A stretch of DNA of 6,649 nucleotides from Eubacteriaceae bacterium (GCA_017613995.1 JAGACT010000103.1:1-6649); one strand, 5' to 3'; positions 1-6,178 are shown, numbered from the stretch's first letter. Numbers and translations are program-made. The notes: generated by a model from the sequence alone, not told the origin.

Positions 1-631
1 GCTGATAAGCTGGTACGGACTTCTGTGCGAGCGGCCTTCCTCGCAGACCGAGGACCACTTTTATAACCAGAGGGAATACTGTGAATCCGTTGCCTCCGCC
101 AGGGAGGGTACGGATGTGCTGAGGATCTGGCGGGGAACCTCTTCGAAGGACATATGCTCGATGGCTTTTCTCATGGACCTGGTCAGGGGAAAGGATCTTA
201 CAGTGATAGACATGGAACTGGACAGCCGGTTTCGGTTCACCGACCTCGTAAGCGCTCCGCAGGAGGTGATATACGGCGCTTTCGGCGGTGCCGGGCTTCT
301 CGATGAGGGGAAAAGACGCAAATATGAGGACTTGTGGAAGGAGCTTTCGGCACAGAACGCGCCCATAAGGACACTGGGCGCCGAAGGAAACGTCATCGGA
401 GCGGACGACGGATATTTCGATTACGAGATCCTGCTTAAGATACCGCCCGGGGGTGCTCTTTTCTCGGAGACCGTCCATGATCTGATCGAGGACAGAAGGC
501 TGGACGACATGGGAAGGCTCTTCTGGACGAGAAGGCTCAGAAGTCTCGTCTCCAACGGCGTGCTCGAGGCCTCGGATACGGATGCGGACAAAAGCAGGTT
601 CCCCTTCGAATGCATGCTGACAAAAAGATAA
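1..631 (+). CDS. DUF1835/DUF3658-type protein, C-terminal part (5' truncated by window edge)
   Basis: The open frame runs in from the left edge (first full codon at base 2) and ends at TAA 629-631, giving 209 residues. The ATG codons inside are not convincing starts, because the frame stays open and family-like upstream of them. The layout resembles DUF1835 proteins. The fragment starts in the LISWYGLL stretch, followed by Arg/Trp-rich LRIWRGTSSKD (about residues 40-50), the segment where the family has a conserved Arg and Trp. A helical linker of the form LWKELSAQNAPIRTL (111-125) follows. The C-terminus is DUF3658-like: FWTRRLRSLVSNGVLEAS (about 174-191), a small winged-helix-like segment. 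The biochemical function of the family is not established, and nothing here adds to it. The expected missing N-terminus is roughly 60-100 residues. The gene converges on the tetR-type gene across a 34-base gap. The family call comes from remembered motif layout, not a search. Confidence 0.72.
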   Translation, partial: LISWYGLLCERPSSQTEDHFYNQREYCESVASAREGTDVLRIWRGTSSKDICSMAFLMDLVRGKDLTVIDMELDSRFRFTDLVSAPQEVIYGAFGGAGLLDEGKRRKYEDLWKELSAQNAPIRTLGAEGNVIGADDGYFDYEILLKIPPGGALFSETVHDLIEDRRLDDMGRLFWTRRLRSLVSNGVLEASDTDADKSRFPFECMLTKR

Positions 632-656
632 AAGGCTGCGGCAGTGCCGCAGCCTT
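632..656 (-). terminator. Perfect hairpin in convergent gap; terminator of the TetR gene
   Basis: An 11-bp perfect stem, AAGGCTGCGGC (632-642) with GCCGCAGCCTT (646-656), closes a three-base loop. Read on the minus strand it is followed by a T-rich run (complement of bases 621-631, TTTATCTTTTTG), so it fits a factor-independent terminator for the TetR gene ending at 666. Read on the plus strand only the two T bases inside the stem follow, so termination of the DUF1835 gene would be weaker. Confidence 0.8.
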
Positions 657-665
657 GATTCCGAT

Positions 666-1328
666 CTAGAACATAACTCTGAGATCCTTTACTTCGCTTT
701 TCGCGAGGATCTCTTCCGCTTCCTCACACTTTTCCTTCACGATATCCAGATCTCTGACTCCCGCTATCATGGCCTTTATGTGAACGTCCGTCCTGGCCAG
801 CAGCTTTACGGTATCGTTTCGGTCACCGCCGGTCTTCAGCGCGTATTTCATCATACCGTAAAGGGCATGATTGTTCACGCAGAAACAGTAATAGGGGTTG
901 AGCAGCGTGCCCTCGTCCCCTTCGTGCATATCGAACGTATATCTGGTCTTTTCCACGAACTCCGAAAAGCGCATGGTGGGCTCTCCGTTGGGATCGGAAA
1001 CGTCCATGCTGAGATACTCCGTCATGCATCGGGCGATGTTGCTGTCGAAGGCGATATTGTTCCACAGCACATATATCCACAGGATGGGCTTGATCTCTTC
1101 ATTGTCGCTTATGGTCTCGACCTTTTCGTAGATCCTGTTGTAGAATCCGTCTATGACGTTCTCGATCAGCCCCCTCTTGCCCCCGAAATAATAGGATACG
1201 GCGGAGGGCTGCACGAACGCCTGCTTTGTGATCTTCTCCAGCGTGGTGTCGTTTATCCCTTTTTTATAAAACTGCTCTCTGGCCGCTTCGATAAGCTTCT
1301 GTCTGGTATCTTCTGCCACGTAACTCAT
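666..1328 (-). CDS. TetR/AcrR-family transcriptional regulator
   Basis: 220 residues, a normal TetR-family length. Residues about 8-55 form the DNA-binding domain: helix DTRQKLIEAAREQFYKKG, then TTLEKITKQAFVQPSAVSYYF, where the recognition helix ends in the usual Tyr-Tyr-Phe followed by GGKRGLIENVI. The remaining roughly 160 residues are helical and should bind ligand and dimerise; the ligand is not predictable. A frame extension upstream to a TTG (to 1343) is possible, but ATG 1326-1328 is the better start: a run of seven G (1335-1341) sits six bases upstream as Shine-Dalgarno, and the longer start would place the G run inside the coding sequence. The gene is divergent from the flavin reductase-like gene, the standard arrangement for a TetR repressor controlling its neighbour, and its promoter region contains a palindrome, so autoregulation is plausible. 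Whether it also controls the transporter operon is unknown. Confidence 0.9.
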   Translation of the reverse strand: MSYVAEDTRQKLIEAAREQFYKKGINDTTLEKITKQAFVQPSAVSYYFGGKRGLIENVIDGFYNRIYEKVETISDNEEIKPILWIYVLWNNIAFDSNIARCMTEYLSMDVSDPNGEPTMRFSEFVEKTRYTFDMHEGDEGTLLNPYYCFCVNNHALYGMMKYALKTGGDRNDTVKLLARTDVHIKAMIAGVRDLDIVKEKCEEAEEILAKSEVKDLRVMF

Positions 1329-1334
1329 GTTTAT

Positions 1335-1341
1335 CCCCCCC
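1335..1341 (-). promoter_or_regulatory. Ribosome binding site of the TetR gene (decides the start)
   Basis: On the minus strand this is seven consecutive G residues, six bases before ATG 1328. It supports the ATG over the upstream TTG at 1341-1343. The homopolymer is prone to slippage and length variation, which could tune translation. Confidence 0.65.
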
Positions 1342-1381
1342 AAAAGTTACACAGATAAAGAAAGTATAAACACTAAGATTA

Positions 1382-1390
1382 ATTATATCA
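1382..1390 (-). promoter_or_regulatory. Extended -10 promoter of the TetR gene
   Basis: The minus strand reads TGATATAAT: a perfect -10 hexamer (1382-1387) preceded by TGN. At 17-base spacing the -35 position reads GGGTTT (1405-1410), which is poor, as is usual for extended -10 promoters. Transcription should start near 1375, leaving a leader of about 45 bases. Confidence 0.6.
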
Positions 1391-1403
1391 TGCCGACAAC
1401 GAA

Positions 1404-1428
1404 AAAACCCTCTAAAAACTTTGGTTTT
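1404..1428. promoter_or_regulatory. Candidate operator palindrome between divergent genes
   Basis: AAAAC (1415-1419) and GTTTT (1424-1428) flank TTTG. An alternative wider pairing joins AAAACC (1404-1409) with GGTTTT (1423-1428). The element lies over and just upstream of the -35 position of the TetR promoter, a normal place for autorepression. It is short and A/T-rich, so it may be chance. Confidence 0.3.
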
Positions 1429-1482
1429 ATTCGATATATCGCTGCTGTGACCATCAAACGCGCTCCGTTTTCAGCTATTGGA

Positions 1483-1491
1483 TGATATAAT
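1483..1491 (+). promoter_or_regulatory. Extended -10 promoter of the flavin reductase-like gene
   Basis: TGATATAAT: a TGN extension plus a perfect TATAAT at 1486-1491. The -35 position at 17-base spacing (1463-1468, CTCCGT) does not match consensus. The predicted start is near 1498, giving a leader of about 25 bases before ATG 1523. The nonamer is identical to the one driving the divergent TetR gene. Confidence 0.6.
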
Positions 1492-1510
1492 GATATATAT
1501 AAAAAACATC

Positions 1511-1515
1511 AGGAG
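1511..1515 (+). promoter_or_regulatory. Ribosome binding site deciding start at 1523
   Basis: AGGAG ends seven bases before ATG 1523. The longer open frame beginning at TTG 1478 overlaps the -10 box itself and has no ribosome binding site, so it is not the real start. Confidence 0.75.
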
Positions 1516-1522
1516 AAAAACA

Positions 1523-1999
1523 ATGGATCTTTTCAGTGAGGCATTCGATCTTTTCGCGAAGAAATGGGCCCTTCTCACCTCAGGCAGCATGGACGATTTC
1601 AATACCATGACCATAGGGTGGGGCGCTCTGGGCACGCTGTGGGGGAAAAGCGTCGTCACGGTCTACGTGAAGCCCGCCAGGTACACCCACGGATTCATGG
1701 ACAGAAACGATCTGTTCACGGTCAGCTTCTATTCGGATGAATACAAAAAGGATATGGGCACCCTCGGAAAGTATTCCGGCAGGGATACCGACAAGATCGC
1801 CATGACTTCCCTCACCCCGGTGGAGGCAGCAGGCGGCGTGAGCTTCAAAGAGGCCGAAGTCACTCTGGTGGCAAGAAAGATATATTCCCAGGATCTCGAT
1901 ACCGCGAAGATGCCCGAGGAAGTCGTCAGAAAGACATACAGTGACGAAGCACCCCACACAATGTACGTGGGAGAGATAGTGGAGATCATCAGAAAATGA
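1523..1999 (+). CDS. Flavin reductase-like protein (FMN-binding split barrel)
   Basis: 158 residues. The region 14-70 has the look of the flavin reductase-like/RutF-DIM6 group: WALLTSGSMDDFNTMTIGWG (about 15-34), where the Asn-Thr-Met-Thr stretch and following Gly-Trp-Gly form the flavin-binding strand and loop, then TVYVKPARYTHGFMDRN (46-62), the usual substrate- and flavin-contacting segment, and LFTVSFY (64-70). The family binds FMN or FAD and either reduces it with NAD(P)H or uses it as a bound cofactor; which applies here cannot be told. There is no signal peptide or membrane segment, so it is cytoplasmic. It is transcribed alone, divergent from the TetR gene and ended by a strong terminator, so the TetR protein is its likely controller. 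A role as redox helper for the neighbouring transporter/URO-D operon is possible but only inferred from proximity. Confidence 0.85.
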   Translation: MDLFSEAFDLFAKKWALLTSGSMDDFNTMTIGWGALGTLWGKSVVTVYVKPARYTHGFMDRNDLFTVSFYSDEYKKDMGTLGKYSGRDTDKIAMTSLTPVEAAGGVSFKEAEVTLVARKIYSQDLDTAKMPEEVVRKTYSDEAPHTMYVGEIVEIIRK

Positions 2000-2012
2000 T
2001 AAGGTGAGCACG

Positions 2013-2051
2013 AAGCGGGAGGGCCCGAAGGGACCCTCCCGCTTTTGTTTT
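2013..2051 (+). terminator. Factor-independent terminator of the flavin reductase-like gene
   Basis: AAGCGGGAGGG (2013-2023) pairs with CCCTCCCGCTT (2034-2044). An inner CCC-GAA-GGG (2024-2032) extends the stem past a bulged A at 2033. The T-rich tail runs TTTTGTTTT to 2051. On the minus strand no T-run follows the hairpin, so it is at best a weak stop for the URO-D operon, which ends at 2073. Confidence 0.9.
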
Positions 2052-2065
2052 GAAACATTGACCGT

Positions 2066-2090
2066 TATGCCGTCAGCCTCTTTCGGCATA
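2066..2090 (-). other. Small hairpin enclosing the stop codon of the short URO-D gene
   Basis: TATGCCG (2066-2072) and CGGCATA (2084-2090) form a perfect 7-bp inverted repeat. Its 11-base loop contains the stop codon (2073-2075, TGA on the minus strand). No T-run follows, so it is not a classic terminator; it might protect the operon 3' end. Function not shown. Confidence 0.35.
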
Positions 2091-3128
2091 GACCTTGCGG
2101 CTGTAGATATACACCTCCTCCGTGAAGGCGGGGGTGGCTGTGGAGGCGGATCCTCCGCCCAGCGTGATGGGCTTTCCGGGTTCGCTGTAGCGGTCCACGA
2201 ATTCACGGGCAGCTGCGCGCTGTCCCGCTTCGTCCAGCTTGGGCAGGGCGGGATCGTTTACGACCACGCCGAATACCATCCTGTCTCCGTAAAGCTTGTA
2301 CAGAGTCGCCACATCGTTCATGGGCTGGGGCGTCCATCCGTCGAATCCCGCTTCGACGAACAGGCCGGCACGGTCGAAGTTGTGGCCGCAGGAATGCAGG
2401 GTAACGATGCGTCCGAGGCTGTGTACGTGGTCGGTGTACTGCTTCATGAACGGCAGGAATATATCCCTTGCCACGTCCTCCGAGAAGAAGGGCGCCTTCT
2501 GGCTGCCCCAGTCATCGTGTATGTTGATTATGTCCAGCGCCGGGAAATATTCGCAGTACTTATCGACGACTCTGCAGCCCAGATCCGTCAGCACTCCGAA
2601 CATCTCCTTCAGGGCGTCGATCTGATCGTCATCGATAAGGGCCATCGCCGCCGGCATGAATCCCATGAATGATATCAGACGCTCGAACCAGAAACCGTTG
2701 CTGAAGCTGACCTGCAGGGGCTTGCTCATGTCGACCTTGGTCTTCTCCAGATATTCTTCCCATTCCCAGCTGTCGATGTCGGGGATTATCACCTTTTCCT
2801 TCCATTCGTTGACGTTGTCCAAAAGCTGCTTCGCGTCTCCTCTCACTATGGAACCTCCGGCTATGGGCTCGTATGTCCACTGGATCCCGAAATCATCCAG
2901 GAAGTCGGAGCGGCTTCCTCTTGCCAGGTGCTTTTCCCAGGGGCCTGACATGCTGCCGGACTCGCCGCCGGCAGGGATCCAGAAAGGCTTCTTTTCCCTG
3001 TACAGGGACATTATGTTCTCTCTTCTTGATACCGGGAAATTGCGCACTTCCGTCTTAGCGCCCGTGGGGCCGACGATGGTCTCGGTGATAAACAGTTCCT
3101 TGTCAGAGTAGGGTATTCTTACAAACAT
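2073..3128 (-). CDS. URO-D-family protein, CmuA/CmuC/MtaA-like methyltransferase candidate (short)
   Basis: 351 residues, close to the usual length of uroporphyrinogen decarboxylase-fold (TIM barrel) proteins. Visible landmarks are DDFGIQW (78-84), FWFERLISFMGFMPAAMALI (146-165, resembling the conserved G-x-x-E-R-L helix), INIHDDWGSQKAPFFS (201-216, the strand-end Asp-Asp with Gly-Ser-Gln) and TLHSCGHN (243-250). His245 and Cys247 give the His-X-Cys pair that, with a later Cys, binds the catalytic zinc in MtaA-type methyl-Co corrinoid methyltransferases. At the place of the third ligand the protein reads GGGSAST (324-330) with no Cys, so zinc binding would need another residue or a partner. 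Real haem-pathway HemE is unlikely: typical HemE N-terminal motifs are absent and the neighbours are not haem genes. It is the last gene of the operon, 120 bases after the long URO-D gene, with AAGAGG (3137-3142) eight bases before the ATG. The substrate is not predictable. Confidence 0.82.
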   Translation of the reverse strand: MFVRIPYSDKELFITETIVGPTGAKTEVRNFPVSRRENIMSLYREKKPFWIPAGGESGSMSGPWEKHLARGSRSDFLDDFGIQWTYEPIAGGSIVRGDAKQLLDNVNEWKEKVIIPDIDSWEWEEYLEKTKVDMSKPLQVSFSNGFWFERLISFMGFMPAAMALIDDDQIDALKEMFGVLTDLGCRVVDKYCEYFPALDIINIHDDWGSQKAPFFSEDVARDIFLPFMKQYTDHVHSLGRIVTLHSCGHNFDRAGLFVEAGFDGWTPQPMNDVATLYKLYGDRMVFGVVVNDPALPKLDEAGQRAAAREFVDRYSEPGKPITLGGGSASTATPAFTEEVYIYSRKVYAERG

Positions 3129-3162
3129 TGCTTTAACCTCTTTCCATTTTTCATATTATTGA

Positions 3163-3225
3163 GCGGCTGTGCCGCAGAGACTGCAAAGGCTGCCCGGGCC
3201 GGAGGTCCCAGTTCGAGACAGCCTT
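3163..3225 (-). other. Structured intercistronic region between the two URO-D genes
   Basis: Two hairpins can form. The outer pair AAGGCTG (3186-3192) and CAGCCTT (3219-3225) encloses a GC-rich segment that folds further on the minus-strand RNA (GGGACC with GGCCC around TCC). Nearer the downstream gene, GCGGC (3163-3167) pairs with GCCGC (3171-3175) around three bases. No U-run follows either on the minus strand, so the region looks like an RNA-processing or stability element rather than a terminator. No separate promoter for the short URO-D gene was evident. Confidence 0.4.
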
Positions 3226-3248
3226 AGGTGAATTGATTTTTTTAAATA

Positions 3249-4634
3249 TTACTTGCAGAAGAACATCATCCTCTTGAGCATGGCCTCTTCCCAGCCCATG
3301 ACCATATCCTTTGCGCTTTCGGGCGTGTTGGGATTCATGGCCTTGTACTGCTCCCAGGTACGGTAGTACTTGCTCTGGAAGTTGTCGTGCATTCCGGAGT
3401 CGGTGTACAGGCTGCTGTCGAAGGCTTCGCCTGCGGTGGCTCCCACGTTGTCGAACCTGCCGTTTTGATACAGGAAGTCGCTGAGGGCGGCCATGTTGTC
3501 GATGTCGACGTCCGCGAGGCTTATGGCGCTCTTGTCGAACTTGAACTCGTAGTTTCCGCCGGGCATCATGATATCCAAAAGCTCCTTTGCGTTGTCAAGC
3601 AGCTCTTCCTTCTTCAGAGTGCCCACAGAGCTGATCGGGAAGAATCCGGACAGTATGTGTCTCTTTCCGAGCTTCTCCTTGACGATCTTCGGATCGCCCT
3701 TTTCGAACTGCAGCTGGCTCTGGGCGGGCAGCTCCTGCAGGTAGTCCAGGAACGGCATCCAGTCGCCTTCGCAGAACGCGGATGTCCTGATGCCTGCCGC
3801 GGCGTGGTCTTCGTTCTCTCTCTTCCAGAACTTCCAGTAGAACTTCTCGAACTGCTTGCGGTTGAGGAACATTCCCATGTGCAGTGCGTGCCCGCATGCG
3901 GAATACGGAGACTGCTTTCCGGGCAGTGAGAGCTTGTATGAAAGCGGATAGAATGCCTCAAGGCAGTCCATGATCTGTTCGGGCCTTCTTCTGAGGTCCT
4001 TGCAGATCTCGGTGAAGCTCCTGAGCTGGTCGGTCATCAGGTCGAAGGTGGTGTATCCGCTGCAGTTCTCCGCGGGATTTCCGAGATATCCCTGATACCA
4101 CTTGTACTCATCCCTGAGCTTCTGGATCTCCGCCCTCGGGATCGACGCGGAACCGTTGTCGGCGGTGGCCATGAACATCAGTGCCCATGTGTACTGGGAA
4201 CGGACCGGCATCACATTGTAATCGAGGTTCTTGTAGATGCGCGGGAAGCACTTTTCGACGATGCATGCGAGGGGATCCTCTATGAACGCGTCCAGGTCCT
4301 CATCCAGCAGAGCCTGGGTGTTCGGGTGCTGCATGAAGCCCTTGTCGCTCATCACGATGTTGATGGCGCCCATCTCCTGGTAAACGCTGGGCTGCAGGAC
4401 GTTGCCGCCCCAGGGCTGCACGTCCGATGTGAATTTGGTGCATATTTCCTTTACGGTATCAGTGAGCAGTTCGGGATGCCACATGACTTCCGCTCTGGGA
4501 AGTCCGGCGTAATCCGCCAGAACTCCGAGTCCGAGGGAGAGATTGACGAATACTCTCTCGGGGATCTTGTTGTCCATCAGGTCTTTTTTGATCTGAAATC
4601 TTTCTTCTGCTGTGTATGATTTGTCTACAGCCAT
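3249..4634 (-). CDS. URO-D-family protein, methyltransferase-like (long form)
   Basis: 461 residues, roughly 100 longer than typical URO-D-fold proteins. It is recognised mainly by the C-terminal half of the barrel: helix RRRPEQIMDCLEAFYPLSYK (215-234), HALHMGMFLNRKQFEKFYW (249-267), HAAAGIRTSAFCEGDW (277-292), then HILSGFFPISSVGTL (326-340) and IMMPGGNYEFKFDKSAI (355-371), which follow the order of the late strands in MtaA/CmuA-like proteins. At the zinc-site strand Cys288 is kept, but the residue two before it is Ala286 rather than His, and no Cys is seen at the third-ligand position, so its metal site must differ or be lost. Residues about 395-461 form an extra helical tail. It lies 107 bases after the transporter gene, with GGGAGG (4641-4646) six bases before the ATG. 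Role unknown: it may bind the imported compound, or partner the shorter paralogue. The family assignment rests on pattern reading and is less certain than for the short protein. Confidence 0.72.
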   Translation of the reverse strand: MAVDKSYTAEERFQIKKDLMDNKIPERVFVNLSLGLGVLADYAGLPRAEVMWHPELLTDTVKEICTKFTSDVQPWGGNVLQPSVYQEMGAINIVMSDKGFMQHPNTQALLDEDLDAFIEDPLACIVEKCFPRIYKNLDYNVMPVRSQYTWALMFMATADNGSASIPRAEIQKLRDEYKWYQGYLGNPAENCSGYTTFDLMTDQLRSFTEICKDLRRRPEQIMDCLEAFYPLSYKLSLPGKQSPYSACGHALHMGMFLNRKQFEKFYWKFWKRENEDHAAAGIRTSAFCEGDWMPFLDYLQELPAQSQLQFEKGDPKIVKEKLGKRHILSGFFPISSVGTLKKEELLDNAKELLDIMMPGGNYEFKFDKSAISLADVDIDNMAALSDFLYQNGRFDNVGATAGEAFDSSLYTDSGMHDNFQSKYYRTWEQYKAMNPNTPESAKDMVMGWEEAMLKRMMFFCK

Positions 4635-4688
4635 TTTTATCCTCCCATTTATTTATATTTGTAGTTCGGAATGAACCGATAATATACA

Positions 4689-4721
4689 TAAAAGACCTTT
4701 GCGGGACGCATCGGTCTTTTA
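4689..4721 (-). terminator. Hairpin with short T-tail after the transporter gene (terminator or attenuator)
   Basis: TAAAAGACC (4689-4697) pairs with GGTCTTTTA (4713-4721); inside, GCG (4701-4703) pairs with CGC (4707-4709). On the minus strand the outer arm ends in TCTTTTATGT, a moderate T-tail. It sits about 20 bases past the transporter stop and before the long URO-D gene, for which no good promoter is visible, so partial readthrough that lowers downstream expression is the likely effect. Confidence 0.6.
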
Positions 4722-4741
4722 CATTCAATAAACTGTCTGTA

Positions 4742-6178
4742 TCAGTTATTCTTCTGTGCCGCTGCTGCAGCTGCCTCTTCCTTGAGGCGTGCCCTTGTGG
4801 CGGCGTTCTCCTCGTAGATCTTCTTCGTCTCTTCACCGGTCAGGGTATAACCGAAGATCATGAACAGGAAGAATATCGACTGGGAGATGGCCGGAGCCAG
4901 CGTGAACAGGATAACGATCATGTTCAGTGCGGAAGGTGTCTGGGCCTGGCCCGCGACATAGCCCGCGCTTCCGAGAAGCGCGATGCCGATGGAAGCTCCC
5001 ACTCCGCGGGACAGCTTTGCGGGGATCTTCTGCAGGGTCATGATAACAGGAGTGACGTCCTTTCCGGTCTTCCAGAAGCTGTACTCCGCGCAGTCCATCC
5101 AGAAGGTGTTGAAGTAGGTCAGTGAGATGTTGTTGGAAAGGAATCCCAGGGACAGCATGATCACCGCGAACAGGGGATTGACTTTCCCGGTCAGGAAGTA
5201 GGTCAGGGCGATGCTGGGCAGGCAGATGAATACCTGGAAAGCAACGGAAGCGATGAACAGCTTCTTCTTGTCAAACCTTGAGGAGAACCAGGGGCTCATA
5301 AGTCCGCCCAGGATCCCGCCGAAGGGTGAGATGGTGTTGTACAGAGCGTAGTATGAAAGGTCTCCGCAGACATATGTGAAGAAGTAAGCTCCCATCTGTG
5401 TGGACAGGGTCAGGCATCCTCTGATGGTGATTCCGATGAACAGGCTTAAAAGGTGTCTGTTGGTGCCCAGAGCTGCCAGCATGTCCTTCATGCTGACCTT
5501 GTTTGCGGTGTTCTGACGGAAGTTGGGGTCATACTGGTCATAGGGCTTGACGACGTGAGCCAGCCAGAAGTATGCGATCAGGGTCAGTGTCGAGAAGATG
5601 AGGAAGTATCCGGTGTATCCTTTCGGTGAAGTCTTGCTTCCGCCGATAAGGGTAACGATGGGAACCACGATGGCTCCGCCGACCACTCTGGAAGTGTTGT
5701 GCAGAACGTTCTGTCTTCCGAGCATGAGCATTCTTCCTTCGGGATTGGGCGAGCACTTCGTCATAAGGGACTGGCAGCAGGTACCGATTCCGCTGGCACC
5801 CAGGTCTGCGAGCACGTAGCCCACGATAAGGATTCCGCACCAGAGAGCGGGACTGACGTTCCAGGGGATGTACATCATGGTGTATCCGATAACGAGGGTC
5901 GGGGTAAGGATCATTACCCATGAACGGTAACGGCCCCACTTGAGGTTCGTGTACTGGAACAGCGCCGCGAACAGGAACAGGCTGACGATGCCGGTGATGG
6001 AACTGACGCCGTTGACTGTCGCCGCGACGGTGGTGCCGAGCATGAACACGTCGGTCATGACGAAGGTGAAGTAGCTGGCGGAAATGGACACGATCAACTG
6101 CATGAAGAAGTTGGCGATACCGAATCCCCATTCAAGACCGAACGGCAGCTTGACATTGGATGTGTTTTTGTTATCCAT
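4742..6178 (-). CDS. MFS transporter, GPH (glycoside-pentoside-hexuronide:cation symporter) type
   Basis: 478 residues with about 12 hydrophobic segments, hence an inner-membrane carrier. GPH hallmarks: the loop after helix 2 reads NLKWGRYRSWV (78-88), like the family's WGR-x-R-P-W motif, and the C-terminal half has DCAEYSFWKTGKD (362-374), matching the D-x-x-x-Y-x-x-W-K-T-G-K motif. The MelB residues that bind the coupling cation on helix 2 (Asp55 and Asp59) appear as Gly63 and Leu67 when aligned on the WGR motif, so the coupling is probably unlike that of MelB. The cytoplasmic tail (about 446-478) is charged and then Ala-rich. Start ATG 6176-6178 is supported by AGGAGG (6185-6190) six bases upstream. 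It is the first gene of the leftward operon behind a consensus promoter. It probably imports the compound handled by the two URO-D-fold proteins; the substrate is unknown and need not be a sugar. Confidence 0.87.
   Translation of the reverse strand: MDNKNTSNVKLPFGLEWGFGIANFFMQLIVSISASYFTFVMTDVFMLGTTVAATVNGVSSITGIVSLFLFAALFQYTNLKWGRYRSWVMILTPTLVIGYTMMYIPWNVSPALWCGILIVGYVLADLGASGIGTCCQSLMTKCSPNPEGRMLMLGRQNVLHNTSRVVGGAIVVPIVTLIGGSKTSPKGYTGYFLIFSTLTLIAYFWLAHVVKPYDQYDPNFRQNTANKVSMKDMLAALGTNRHLLSLFIGITIRGCLTLSTQMGAYFFTYVCGDLSYYALYNTISPFGGILGGLMSPWFSSRFDKKKLFIASVAFQVFICLPSIALTYFLTGKVNPLFAVIMLSLGFLSNNISLTYFNTFWMDCAEYSFWKTGKDVTPVIMTLQKIPAKLSRGVGASIGIALLGSAGYVAGQAQTPSALNMIVILFTLAPAISQSIFFLFMIFGYTLTGEETKKIYEENAATRARLKEEAAAAAAQKNN

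Noticed and set aside
1329..1343. Upstream TTG start for the TetR gene
   Set aside because: It would translate through the G-rich ribosome binding site; ATG 1328 is correctly spaced from it.
780..1358. Plus-strand open frame of 192 codons opposite the TetR gene
   Set aside because: It lies antisense to a well-supported TetR gene, has no ribosome binding site and no recognisable domain.
1478..1522. Upstream TTG start for the flavin reductase-like gene
   Set aside because: It would overlap the -10 box and lacks a ribosome binding site; AGGAG serves ATG 1523.
2004..2672. Plus-strand open frame of 222 codons opposite the short URO-D gene
   Set aside because: It starts inside the flavin reductase terminator and mirrors codons of a clear minus-strand protein; no family features.
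2073..3128. Haem-pathway uroporphyrinogen decarboxylase (HemE)
   Set aside because: It has the His-X-Cys zinc-type motif, no typical HemE N-terminal motifs and no haem genes nearby.
3208..3225. tRNA T-loop-like GTTCGAGAC
   Set aside because: The flanking bases do not form a T-stem and no acceptor, D or anticodon arm can be drawn.
3387..3929. Plus-strand open frame opposite the long URO-D gene
   Set aside because: Valine/leucine-rich shadow of the real frame, without a start signal.
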